Source of the DNA: Planctellipticum variicoloris
GTDB taxonomy: Bacteria > Planctomycetota > Planctomycetia > Planctomycetales > Planctomycetaceae
Length of the DNA stretch: 64,000 nt
Assembly: GCF_030622045.1 (NCBI RefSeq)
Contig: NZ_CP130886.1
Location: 1,749,557 to 1,813,556 of the forward strand
Direction of reading: 5' to 3'
The notes beneath the pieces are model-generated. The model searched no databases and was not told where the DNA came from. It was given only the letters and a program-made list of their open reading frames with translations. Each line of letters opens with the position of its first letter. The stretch's first letter is position 1. Below are positions 37,454 through 45,744 of this stretch, in pieces. The position numbers and the translations under genes are program-made.

Positions 37454-38368
37454 CTACTTTGCGGGCTGGCGCTTGAGGACGACTTCTTCGGTGTCGGGCA
37501 AAGGCTGACCGCCGACCGATCGACGGACCGACTTCCAGAGGTAGGCGTTGTCATCCAGGCGTTGCAGAAGCACGACCGCTTCGGTGGGGATGCCCTCTCC
37601 AGTCATCCCGCGGACTTCGGCGGACCAGCCGTCCGGGAGGGGAGACCAGACGCCGATCGCGTTTCCGCCGTCCGGGCTGAAGTTCCAGGATTGAACGTGT
37701 CCCGCCTGGGGATTCCAGCCGATCAGTTGCAGGCCCGAGAGCGTGGCGCCGTCCGAGTGCGTGACGGAGTACTTCCGTTCGACGAAACTCTTGTTGGCGA
37801 TCCAGCGGCAGACGGACTCGGATTTCTGGCCGTGCTCTTCGGCGGCCCAGACTCCGATCAGCCATTCCAGGTCGGCGATGTTGCGATAGGCCGAGGGGGA
37901 TTCCATCCGGCTGTCGCGGACAGTGGACATCAGCCACTTGCCGTCGACCTTGACATGCACGGCCGTGTATTTTCCGGCGGCGGGAGCCCCCTGCGCCGGA
38001 GACTCCAGAATGGTTCGACCGTCTTCGATGGCGGCCGTATCGCTGAGCAGCCGGAGCGAATCGATGACGATCCGCAGACGGGCGCCGGGGTTCTCGGCGA
38101 AGAATCTAGCGTAGTTCTGTTCGATCTCGGCCCGGCCGGCGAACTTCTTGCCGGATTCGTCATTGTAGTCGCCATCGGCTGTCCAGAGGGCCGCGACGGC
38201 CTTGGCGTCGCCCGCGTTGAATGCGGCCGTAAACGCCTGAGATCCTGCACGGATCGCGGCGAGCTCGGCCGCGGAACCGGTTTCCGGGTTCTGAGCGGCC
38301 CCCTGCGAAACCCAGCACCCGCTCCCCAGCAGCACGGCGCAAATGATCGCGTACTTGACCTGCTTCAC
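37454..38368 (-). CDS. Exported SgcJ/EcaC-type (SnoaL/DUF4440-like) protein
   Basis: 304 residues. Signal-like N-terminus with LGSGCWVS, possibly a lipobox-like Cys. Residues ~30-160 are an NTF2/SnoaL-type fold (FTAAFNAGDAKAVAALWTAD), and residues ~160-304 form a second beta-rich domain (LEWLIGVWAAEEHGQKSESV). In the SgcJ/EcaC family the first domain often lacks enzymatic activity in vivo. Lies 60 bp upstream of the protocadherin-like gene, same strand; a two-gene operon is likely. Confidence 0.75.
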   Translation of the reverse strand: MKQVKYAIICAVLLGSGCWVSQGAAQNPETGSAAELAAIRAGSQAFTAAFNAGDAKAVAALWTADGDYNDESGKKFAGRAEIEQNYARFFAENPGARLRIVIDSLRLLSDTAAIEDGRTILESPAQGAPAAGKYTAVHVKVDGKWLMSTVRDSRMESPSAYRNIADLEWLIGVWAAEEHGQKSESVCRWIANKSFVERKYSVTHSDGATLSGLQLIGWNPQAGHVQSWNFSPDGGNAIGVWSPLPDGWSAEVRGMTGEGIPTEAVVLLQRLDDNAYLWKSVRRSVGGQPLPDTEEVVLKRQPAK

Positions 38369-38670
38369 GTCACGCTCCCGCTCGGATGTGCGCGGCCGTG
38401 CGCGGAACTAAAGGGTGGTCTCCTCCACCCGCATTGAGTGATCACTGATCCTACCGATTGGTTCCGACAGCCAGCGCGCCAAACGGTTGTCGCTCCGGCA
38501 AGTGGGGAAGACTGCGGCGACGGCAACGCCTGTAGCGGATAAATGATACTGACCCCGCCGAGCAGCCGTCCGCAATCTTCAGAGAATCGGTACGAGTGGT
38601 TTCGGCGGGTTCGGAATGGGCGGGAGCGTCTGCTTCCCGCCGGGCCGATCAGTGCACTCGCAGTTCCCGG
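38369..38670. other. 302-bp gap upstream of SgcJ-like gene
   Basis: Contains GGGTGGTCTCCTCCACCC (38411-38428), a weak 6-bp hairpin, and the 10-bp palindrome AGTGATCACT near 38437. It should hold the promoter of the minus-strand SgcJ-like gene; nothing else seen. Confidence 0.35.
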
Positions 38671-40149
38671 CTACTTCACCCGCTGGATTCCCGGCGGTTT
38701 CCAGGTTCCTTTGCCGGCGGGAAGAATGGACGGGGCTTCCGTCTTCGGCCAGTAGAGGCGCATGACGAGATAAATCGTGCCATTCGGAGCGGGGAGCCAG
38801 TTGGATTCCCGCTCGGGGCCGGGGCTGTCTTTCTGAATGTAGAGGGTCAACGAGCCGTCCTCGTTCTTTTTCAGATCCGGCAGCATCGGCGAATTGATCA
38901 GGTAGCGGTTGATCGGGTTCTTGATGAGCAACTGGCTCTTGCCGTCGTACATGGTCACCGACCAGAAGGCGTTGACCGGCGGAAGGTCGCCGGCGGGGAA
39001 CTTGATCGTGTAATTGTGTTTGCTGCCGTCGAGCGTCTCGCCGTCTGCGTCGACGCGAGTCATCGGATACGTGGCCTCGATCGAGTCGTTGCCGTAGATG
39101 CCGGCCTTGGCCGCCGCGGCGCGGAGCAGCCAGTCCCCCTTGTAGAACTCCCGGTCGCCGAACGGCGAGGAGATCTTCCAGCCGTTGATGTCCTTCAACG
39201 CGGAGGCGAGGTACTTTTCGAGCTTCTCCTCGCCCTCTTTCATGGCGAGCAGGATTTCCGCTTTGTGCTCCGGCGTCAGATCTTTGAAGTCGAAGGTCTT
39301 GCCCGGGCCGACGCCGATGCGTGCCAGCCTGGCGCGGATTTCCTTGTCTTCCGGCGACTCGGGGATGAACTTCAAGGCGAAATCGAGGTAGTCGTAGAAG
39401 TTGTCTTTGACGCCCTTCGAACTTGCCGGCAGAAAGTCGATTTCCGGCGCGGCGGGTGGCGCCGGTTGTTTCAGAAAGGCGGAGAGGGGCTGCGACTTGT
39501 AGCCCGCCTGCACCTCCACGACGTTGGGCATGTCGTCGGCCTGGAAGAGCTGAGTCCGGAAGATGACCAGCGAGAAGGGGGTGGTGGAGCGAAAGACCTG
39601 CCGGACTCCCGCGGGCGTTTCTCCCTTCCATTCGGGACCGGCGACGAGGTAGTCCCCCGGTTCGGTCCCCGTGGCGCGGCTGCCGATGTAGCCGTAGTTG
39701 TAGAGATTGCCGTCTATCAATTGCACGGAGTAGTAGCGCTCTTTCGGGACGGCCGGAACGGAGATCACTATCGGTTCGGCGCGCAGGTCGAGCCAGAGCA
39801 TCGAATAGGGGGTGTCGCTGTTGGGCGTCACGACGGCCGTATCTTCGTAGGTGAAGACGCGGGCGTCGTTTTTGATCTGGTTGAACGGTCCTTTGTACTG
39901 TCCGGAGTTTTTATCGACGCAGAATTCGTGCATGATCGCGTAGTTCATGACGAGGGGCAGGCCGTAGATGAAGCCTGCTTCGGCGATGGCCTTCGTCTCG
40001 GCGAGGTCGGGGGCTGCGATGCCGGCCGCTTTTTCCGCCTTGGCGGCCGTCGAAATCGGGTCGTCTTTCCGGCCGCAGCCGGTGAGCGACGTGAGGATGA
40101 CGGCGCCGGCCAGCGCTGGACCGATGAGACTTCGGATTGTCGATTTCAT
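38671..40149 (-). CDS. DUF1254/DUF1214 lipoprotein
   Basis: 492 residues from ATG 40149, where a lipoprotein signal begins (ALAGAVILTSLTGCGRKDD; cleavage before Cys). The DUF1254 module has AGFIYGLPLVMNYAIMHEFC, and DUF1214 has NGWKISSPFGDREFYKGDWL and PAGDLPPVNAFWSVTMYDGK, with a C-terminal YLVMRLYWPK. These domain pairs are widespread in bacteria and of unknown biochemical role. The cupin gene lies divergently upstream (284 bp away). Confidence 0.92.
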   Translation of the reverse strand: MKSTIRSLIGPALAGAVILTSLTGCGRKDDPISTAAKAEKAAGIAAPDLAETKAIAEAGFIYGLPLVMNYAIMHEFCVDKNSGQYKGPFNQIKNDARVFTYEDTAVVTPNSDTPYSMLWLDLRAEPIVISVPAVPKERYYSVQLIDGNLYNYGYIGSRATGTEPGDYLVAGPEWKGETPAGVRQVFRSTTPFSLVIFRTQLFQADDMPNVVEVQAGYKSQPLSAFLKQPAPPAAPEIDFLPASSKGVKDNFYDYLDFALKFIPESPEDKEIRARLARIGVGPGKTFDFKDLTPEHKAEILLAMKEGEEKLEKYLASALKDINGWKISSPFGDREFYKGDWLLRAAAAKAGIYGNDSIEATYPMTRVDADGETLDGSKHNYTIKFPAGDLPPVNAFWSVTMYDGKSQLLIKNPINRYLINSPMLPDLKKNEDGSLTLYIQKDSPGPERESNWLPAPNGTIYLVMRLYWPKTEAPSILPAGKGTWKPPGIQRVK

Positions 40150-40432
40150 GGACGTCTCTCGTTTCGAAAAGCCTGGAGGGGTTTGCTGCGTCGCCTTGCG
40201 AGAATCCCGCATGGCCCGATCCGACATGTGACACGGCCGCTCTGTGGAGAGGAGCGGGAGTTCGTTTCGACGCAGTCTCGCGAACCCCGCTCACTATATC
40301 CCGGAGGGAGAAGTCCCGCGACGATTGACGTGCGGCCGATGTGTGAATATTAACACCGTCGGAAATCCCCAGATCAATTCTGGCGATCGAACCGCGTCGT
40401 CGCCCGCGCCGCATTTATTCCGGAGCCAGACA

Positions 40433-40906
40433 ATGCCTCCTGTTGTTCGCTCGCATGCCGAAGGTCGAACGATCGCCGTGGTCGGCGACGTTTGCCGTTT
40501 CCTGGCCACCGGGGCGGAAACGGGCGGGAAGTATGCACAAATTGAGTCGATCGTTCCGCCGGGCGGCGGCCCGCCGCCCCACGTCCACAGCCGGGAGGAG
40601 GAAGGTTTCTTCGTGCTGGAAGGGGAGATCACGTTTCAGATCGGGGATCAGCGGCTGGTGGCGACGGCGGGGACGTTCGCCAACCTGCCGATCGGCACGC
40701 CGCACTCCTTCCGGAACGAAAGCGACCGGCCGGCGAAGATGCTGATCACGATCGCACCGGCGGGACTGGAAGAGATGTTTGTTCAGATCGGCGTGCCGCT
40801 TCTGACGGGGACGACGACGGCCGCTCCGCCGACGGAGGAGGAGATTGCGAAGCTGCTGGAGCTGGCGCCGGGGTATGGGATCGAGGTGCTGGGACGGGGG
40901 AAGTGA
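40433..40906 (+). CDS. Cupin-domain protein
   Basis: 157 residues; ATG 40433 with CGGAG 8 nt upstream. A single cupin_2 barrel: motif 1 PHVHSREEEGFFVLEGEITF (His, His, Glu, as metal ligands) and motif 2 LPIGTPHSFRNES (His). A small cytosolic metal-binding enzyme or sensor; family members include isomerases, dioxygenases and regulators, so no specific reaction is assigned. An earlier in-frame start (40244) is rejected because of the good SD at 40433. Confidence 0.85.
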   Translation: MPPVVRSHAEGRTIAVVGDVCRFLATGAETGGKYAQIESIVPPGGGPPPHVHSREEEGFFVLEGEITFQIGDQRLVATAGTFANLPIGTPHSFRNESDRPAKMLITIAPAGLEEMFVQIGVPLLTGTTTAAPPTEEEIAKLLELAPGYGIEVLGRGK

Positions 40907-41097
40907 GCGGCGGCTGTGGACTACTCGGGCAACGCCGCGACGGCATCGGCGTCGAATCTGTGCTGGATGAATCTCAAGTCGGCGGTCTGGACCGTGTCGC
41001 GCGCCGATCGTCTCGAAAGACTTCGAGCCTGTCACGTTCGGCGTTACGCTTCGTACTGGAGATCAGGTTCAGCACCGCGGTCTTTGACTGACGTTGA

Positions 41098-41358
41098 CTA
41101 CGCCCACACTGCAAGCTGAGCTTCGGGAATCTCGCACCGAGTCACATGCAGGCCAATCGAATCCAGTTGCCGCCGGGCCGAGCGGATCGCGTCCTCCATC
41201 GTCGCTGCGTTGCGATGGAATGTCGCGTACAATTCCCCATTGCAAACGCCGGGGTGGGAATCGTCGGCGCCGGCGTCATACAGCGCGTTGGACCAGTCGA
41301 GTAAGTCGCGAGGATCGTCAGCCAGCCACAACGTGAACTCGAACGTCGGCGATGCCAT
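41098..41358 (-). CDS. Small protein, partner of the HicA-like gene (possible antitoxin)
   Basis: 86 residues from ATG 41358 (MASPTFEFTLWL...), preceded by AGGGAGG 5 nt upstream; ATG 41373 overlaps the preceding stop as ATGA and is an alternative. It resembles a family of short proteins with LYDAGADDSHPGVCNGELYA followed by a helix (MEDAIRSARRQLDSIGLHV), usually encoded beside a HicA-like gene. In related pairs the second protein carries a similar ~60-residue domain and may be the antitoxin. No helix-turn-helix was seen. Confidence 0.55.
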   Translation of the reverse strand: MASPTFEFTLWLADDPRDLLDWSNALYDAGADDSHPGVCNGELYATFHRNAATMEDAIRSARRQLDSIGLHVTRCEIPEAQLAVWA

Positions 41359-41369
41359 CTCGGCCTCCC

Positions 41370-41612
41370 TCATTCCTCTGTTTCCGAATCGTCGTCCGCG
41401 ATATGGGTGCAGCGATCCACAAAATGTCGAATTTCACGGGCGTGACCTTCAGGATCGCGTGGAGTTGACCAAACGCTTTTGCGGCAGGCGCCGCGAATTC
41501 CCGCTCCACACATGATAACGCAAAACGCATGGCCGCCCCCTTTCCTGACTTTCCATCCATGCTCTTCAGCATACTGGATGGCCGCCTGGATGTGCTTGTT
41601 GGGATGACGCAC
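41370..41612 (-). CDS. HicA-like small protein (possible toxin)
   Basis: 80 residues from GTG 41612 with GGAG 7 nt upstream. Contains HIQAAIQYAEEHGWKVRKGG then GHAF and STPRDPEGHAREIRHFVDRC, matching a family of HicA-like (double-stranded-RNA-binding-fold) small proteins; the GGGH motif aligns with the catalytic-type His of HicA. The stop overlaps or abuts the partner gene. Toxicity is inferred from the family look alone and is untested. Confidence 0.55.
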   Translation of the reverse strand: MRHPNKHIQAAIQYAEEHGWKVRKGGGHAFCVIMCGAGIRGACRKSVWSTPRDPEGHAREIRHFVDRCTHIADDDSETEE

Positions 41613-41763
41613 GAGAGTTCTCCGGAACCCTGGTGAATGGCATCATGGCCACAATGACAGTGGTCGCATGATACGTCCGTCGTCAAGGGGCAACAAGTCT
41701 CTCGGGCATACGTTTCCGGGCTGCAGTACCCGTCATTCCCAGTGACTGGATTTCGCATCCCCT

Positions 41764-43002
41764 TTACCGGTCAATCTCACCCATCATCACGTCCAGCGAG
41801 CCCAGAATCGCCGGGATGTCGGCGATCAGGACGCCGCGGCAGAGGGGCTCGATGACCGACAGGTTGCAGAAGCTGCTGCTTTTCGCGCGGCAGCGGACCG
41901 GGTTCGGGTCGCCGTCGGCGACGAGGTAGATCCCGAGCTGGCCGCGCGGGCATTCCGTTTCCAGGTAGCACTCGTCGACCGGCAGCTTCGCTCCCAGCTT
42001 GAACGGGACGCGATGCGTCCCCTCGGCGTGGGGATAGCGGTCGAGCGCCTGGCGGACCAGTTTGATCGACTGCACGACTTCCAGCATCCGGACGTAGAAC
42101 CGGCACCAGTTGTCGCCGACGACCGCTTCCGGCGGGGCTTCCGTAAATGGCGGCACAGGAACCGACCAGTCGTAGCCGGCGTACATCCGGGTGTAGATCG
42201 GTTCTCCGTCCCGGCGGAGGTCGAAGTCGACGCCGCTGCCGCGCAGGACCGGGCCGGTGCAGTTGTGGCTGATGGCCATTTCGCGATCGAGAATCCCCAG
42301 TCCCGCGGTCCGCTGAATGAAAATGTGGTTCCGCGTCAGGAGCGTGTGATACTCCTGAATCCGCGGCTCGAACCATTCCAGGAAGAGCCGGACCGCGTCG
42401 GTCCAGGCCATCTGCTCGGTCGGGTCGCGTTCGGTCATTGCCGCCAGGCCGGGGGGGATGGTGATCTCCTGCGGCAGGTCGTGGGTGGCGCCGCCGATGG
42501 TCAGGTAGCTGTAGGTCAGTCGGGCGCCGCAGGCTTCTTCGAACAGGTCGAGAATCATCTCCCGTTCGCGGAAGGCGTAGAGGAACGGGCTGAAGGTTCC
42601 CAGGTCGAGGCCGTAGGCGCCCATGCCGACCAGGTGGCTGGCGATCCGGCCGAGTTCGGCGATGATCACGCGGAGGGTCATCGCTTTTTCGGGGACTTCC
42701 ATGCCGATCAGTTTCTCGACGGCGAGCGAGAACCCGAGGTTCATGTTCATGCCGGCGAGGTAGTCCATGCGGTCGGAATACGGAATCCACTGGACCGGGG
42801 CGAGGTTCTCGCCGATTTTTTCGGCGCAGCGATGGAGGTAGCCGATGTGCGGCGTGACCTCGTGAACGACTTCGCCGTCGGTGCGGAGCTGCAGCCGGAG
42901 CACGCCGTGGGTGCTGGGATGCTGCGGCCCCATGTTGACGAGCATCTCATCGGTGCGGACGTCGAACTCGACAATCCGGGGATCTTCCGCGACGAGACTC
43001 AT
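41764..43002 (-). CDS. nuoD: NADH-quinone oxidoreductase subunit D
   Basis: 412 residues from ATG 43002 with GAGAGGA upstream. Conserved NuoD segments: NMGPQHPSTHGVLRLQLRTD, PHIGYLHRCAEKIGE, and the C-terminal SSFCNLSVIEPLCRG, plus IPAILGSLDVMMGEIDR. Complex I subunit D carries part of the quinone site and sits with NuoC in the peripheral arm. It follows nuoC at a 255-bp distance that holds a dispersed palindromic element. Confidence 0.97.
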   Translation of the reverse strand: MSLVAEDPRIVEFDVRTDEMLVNMGPQHPSTHGVLRLQLRTDGEVVHEVTPHIGYLHRCAEKIGENLAPVQWIPYSDRMDYLAGMNMNLGFSLAVEKLIGMEVPEKAMTLRVIIAELGRIASHLVGMGAYGLDLGTFSPFLYAFREREMILDLFEEACGARLTYSYLTIGGATHDLPQEITIPPGLAAMTERDPTEQMAWTDAVRLFLEWFEPRIQEYHTLLTRNHIFIQRTAGLGILDREMAISHNCTGPVLRGSGVDFDLRRDGEPIYTRMYAGYDWSVPVPPFTEAPPEAVVGDNWCRFYVRMLEVVQSIKLVRQALDRYPHAEGTHRVPFKLGAKLPVDECYLETECPRGQLGIYLVADGDPNPVRCRAKSSSFCNLSVIEPLCRGVLIADIPAILGSLDVMMGEIDR

Positions 43003-43030
43003 ACTGGGCGGTCCTCTCAATTGAAATGCG

Positions 43031-43240
43031 GAAGAGGTTTACCGCGGAGACACGGAGGACGCGGTGAAGATTTTGAGGAAAGTGAAAAGTGAGTATTGAG
43101 TCGTGATGAGTGCAAAGTGCGACGGACATGGGGGGCTGCCAAACCGCATCGCAACTTCCTTGTGCACTTTTCATTTCTCACGACTCACTTCTTCTCGTCC
43201 TCCCTCCGCGTTCTCCGCTTCTCCGCGGCGAAAACTCTTC
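43031..43240. repeat. ~210-bp dispersed palindromic element between nuoC and nuoD
   Basis: Left arm ACCGCGGAGACACGGAGGAC ... GTGAAAAGTGAGTATTGAGT; right arm GTGCACTTTTCATTTCTCAC ... CTCCGCTTCTCCGCGG. The same architecture occurs at 59011-59225. It separates two genes that would normally be co-transcribed. Confidence 0.75.
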
Positions 43241-43257
43241 GTCTTTTCGGATCCTGC

Positions 43258-43785
43258 CTACCTGGCCCGGATCCCGTGGTATTCGAGCGGGAAATCGTAG
43301 TCTTTGCGGAGCGGGTGGCCTTCCCAGTCCTCGGCGCAGAGGATTCGCCGGAGGCGGGGGTGGCCGGTGAATTGGATGCCGACCAGGTCGTAGGCTTCGC
43401 GCTCGTGCCAGTCGGCGATGGCCCAGACGCCGGTGACGCTGGTGATTTCCGGGAGTTGTCCTGCGACGTCGTTCTTCCAGCGGGGAAGTTTGACCTTCAC
43501 GACCAGCCGGTGGCGGAGCGACAGGCTGAAGAGGTGATAGACGACTTCGATCCGGGGATCGGCGAGCTGCTTTTTCTTGCGGTCGGTTTCGAGCCAGTCG
43601 ACGCCGCAGAGATTGCTGAGCGTATCGAACTGCAGCTCGGCGTCGTCGCGGAGAAACCGGCAGACTTCCGCGATGGCGGCGGGGGCGACTTCAATCCACG
43701 GATCGCGCGATTCCGACTGACAGTTCAGAATCTGTCCGTCGGTGAAGCGGCCGAGCAGCCGTTGATGAATCGCCGCGATGTCCAT
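43258..43785 (-). CDS. nuoC: NADH-quinone oxidoreductase subunit C
   Basis: 175 residues from ATG 43785 (GAGG upstream). Family motifs: LSNLCGVDWLETDRKKKQ, EVVYHLFSLSLRHRLVVKVK, the signature WHEREAYDLVGIQFTGHP, and the C-terminal RKDYDFPLEYHGIRA. Peripheral-arm 30-kDa subunit of complex I. nuoA is 92 bp upstream with no nuoB between. Confidence 0.96.
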   Translation of the reverse strand: MDIAAIHQRLLGRFTDGQILNCQSESRDPWIEVAPAAIAEVCRFLRDDAELQFDTLSNLCGVDWLETDRKKKQLADPRIEVVYHLFSLSLRHRLVVKVKLPRWKNDVAGQLPEITSVTGVWAIADWHEREAYDLVGIQFTGHPRLRRILCAEDWEGHPLRKDYDFPLEYHGIRAR

Positions 43786-43877
43786 GATCAAACCTCACCC
43801 CTCCCAAATTCGTTCTGTGCCTCTGCCCGGAAACGTCCGGTCCCGCCGCGCGACGTCGCCTGTAGCTGATGGTCGTC

Positions 43878-44429
43878 CTACCGGTGCAGGGCCGTCGGGC
43901 GAACGGACGGACGCGAACCTCCCGCCGCGACCTGTCGGCTGAGCGCCCGGACCCAGTCGAGGTCGCCGCGCTTCCAGACGTAGGCGAATCCGACGAGCAG
44001 CACCGCAAAGAAGACCAGCAGGTCTGCAAAGGCCATCCAGCCGAACCGGAGAGCGGCGTCCGCGGGGAGCGCCGCCGCGGCGTCGAGCTGACCGGCGGGG
44101 AGGCTCAGCAGTCGCTCCGTGGCAGCGATCCGCTGCCCCTCGGACAGGGTCGTATCCGTGAGCTGCATCGTGTTGCCGAAGACCGCGACCCACGGGAAGA
44201 AGAAGACGACTTCGACGTCAAAGACGATGAACAGCAGAGCGACGACGTAGAACCGCAGGTCGAACTGAATGTAGCTGCTGCCGATCGCCGGTTCGCCGCA
44301 TTCGTAGATCGAGGTTTTTTCGGCGGTGGGGAGCTTTGGCCTGAGGAGTGCGCCGATCAGCAGCGGCACCAGCAGCAGGGCCAGCCCGGTCAGCGCGAAG
44401 ATCAAAAAGTGGCCGGGGATCTGGGTCAT
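43878..44429 (-). CDS. nuoA: NADH-quinone oxidoreductase subunit A, extended
   Basis: 183 residues. Three membrane segments: TM1 FALTGLALLLVPLLIGALL, TM2 FYVVALLFIVFDVEVVFFFP, TM3 LLVFFAVLLVGFAYVWKRGD. The conserved YECGEP motif is present. Compared with a usual ~120-residue NuoA there is an insert of about 45 residues between TM2 and TM3 (NTMQLTDTTLSEGQRIAATE...), plus a C-terminal tail. Membrane-arm subunit of complex I. Confidence 0.9.
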   Translation of the reverse strand: MTQIPGHFLIFALTGLALLLVPLLIGALLRPKLPTAEKTSIYECGEPAIGSSYIQFDLRFYVVALLFIVFDVEVVFFFPWVAVFGNTMQLTDTTLSEGQRIAATERLLSLPAGQLDAAAALPADAALRFGWMAFADLLVFFAVLLVGFAYVWKRGDLDWVRALSRQVAAGGSRPSVRPTALHR

Positions 44430-44492
44430 GGAGCACAGACTGAGCGTCGAAGGAACGGCGGGACCAGCGCCCCGCCCGGCGTGTTTGGTCGA

Positions 44493-44951
44493 CTAGTTGG
44501 TCGAACTGACGGGAGGAACGTCGAGGTCCGGCAGGCGTTCGCGCCCCTGGAAGCCGCTGTCGACGGTGTGCCAGAATTCGACGGCTGCTTCGTCGAGCTT
44601 CCAGCAGAGAAACGCCTCGCGGCCGTTGATGGTGGTCGGGAAGTCGACGAGCCCCTGATCGTAGTCTTTGAACTCGACGCCGAGCTGCTCCAGTTCGCCG
44701 ACGAAGCCTTTCAGACGTTCCATGTCCTTTTCGAGGTCGGCCTGAATCTGTTCGACCTCCTCGGTGTACATGTCGGTGGCCTCTTTGTTTCGCCGCTTGT
44801 GGTTCCGACGAAGATCCTGCAGCCGAAGTTCGCGATCGCGGACGTCCTTATAAAGTTCGACGATGTCCGCGACGATGGCCCTGACGAGGGGCAAGGTCCG
44901 GTTGGCTGACGCCACGGTAAATTGTTTGGCCTGCAGGGCTCGGGCACTCAT
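44493..44951 (-). CDS. DUF2203 protein
   Basis: 152 residues. Mostly charged coiled coil (residues ~25-90), then the DUF2203 signature GVEFKDYDQGLVDFPTTING and AFLCWKLDEAAVEFWHTVDS. Function unknown; frequent in planctomycetes, actinobacteria and Deinococcus. Lies between nuoI and nuoA on the same strand, so probably co-transcribed with nuo genes, though there is no known link to complex I. Confidence 0.88.
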   Translation of the reverse strand: MSARALQAKQFTVASANRTLPLVRAIVADIVELYKDVRDRELRLQDLRRNHKRRNKEATDMYTEEVEQIQADLEKDMERLKGFVGELEQLGVEFKDYDQGLVDFPTTINGREAFLCWKLDEAAVEFWHTVDSGFQGRERLPDLDVPPVSSTN

Positions 44952-44998
44952 CCACTGCTCCGTATGCGTCAGGGAAAGACGAATCAGGACACGATTGA

Positions 44999-45568
44999 TT
45001 ATACGGGTTCGGACCGACTGGAGTCTTCGAGATTCGCTTCAAAGGGAGAGGCTTCGCCCTTAATCCAGACCGGCTGATCCAGGACCTTCGCTTCCGAAAC
45101 GACTGTCGGGTTCAGCGTGGCCTGGCCCCAGGCCACTTCGAGCGGGAGTTTTGCAAAGTCGACCAGGCAACCGTCGCGGCTGTAGCAGCTCAGGTCGTGG
45201 TTGGACCCCATAAAGATGCAATCGACCGGGCAGGGGTCCACGCACAAGGCGCAAAACATGCACTTTGAGTAGTCGATGGTGAACCCGTCGACACGAAACC
45301 CTTTGCCGACAGGGCTTTTCTGTTTCTCGATGTAGATACAGTCGACCGGGCAGGCGGCGGCACACTTGTCGCAGCCGATACAGGTCGTCAGGTCGAATCG
45401 GTGGAAACCCCGATAACGAGCTTTCACCGGGACGGGGACTTCCGGGTACTCGTAGACCTGCGTGAAGGTCTTGCGACGGTAAGTTTCCAGGAAGATCCGG
45501 AACGTGACCGCCATGCCGCTGTAAAGCGTGCTGATGGCGTACCAGACGTTGCGAAACCACTCCCTCAC
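44999..45568 (-). CDS. nuoI: NADH-quinone oxidoreductase subunit I
   Basis: 189 residues from GTG 45568; a GAGGT site 8 nt upstream decides this start. Membrane-associated ferredoxin-like subunit with two 4Fe-4S sites: [15 protein letters not shown] and [15 protein letters not shown]. Reading further upstream (45892) would add ~108 residues without homology. First gene of the nuoI-DUF2203-nuoA-nuoC-nuoD set. Confidence 0.95.
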   Translation of the reverse strand: MREWFRNVWYAISTLYSGMAVTFRIFLETYRRKTFTQVYEYPEVPVPVKARYRGFHRFDLTTCIGCDKCAAACPVDCIYIEKQKSPVGKGFRVDGFTIDYSKCMFCALCVDPCPVDCIFMGSNHDLSCYSRDGCLVDFAKLPLEVAWGQATLNPTVVSEAKVLDQPVWIKGEASPFEANLEDSSRSEPV

Positions 45569-45744
45569 CGGGCACCTCGACTGGAAACCGTCGCAACGGC
45601 TGCAGGGTTTGCGAGGCTTGCGAAAACCTGGCAGATTTTGCTCAAGTTTGACGCAACCTCTGATTGGATTATAGGAAGCGACCACTGATCCGCAAGGCAG
45701 GTCAGCCTGCGGAAATCCGCAGCACATCCCGTACTTCGGACAGT

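Noticed and set aside
41318-41758. 146-codon minus-strand frame overlapping the HicA-like pair
   Set aside because: It runs in another frame across two coupled small genes with better start signals and family motifs.
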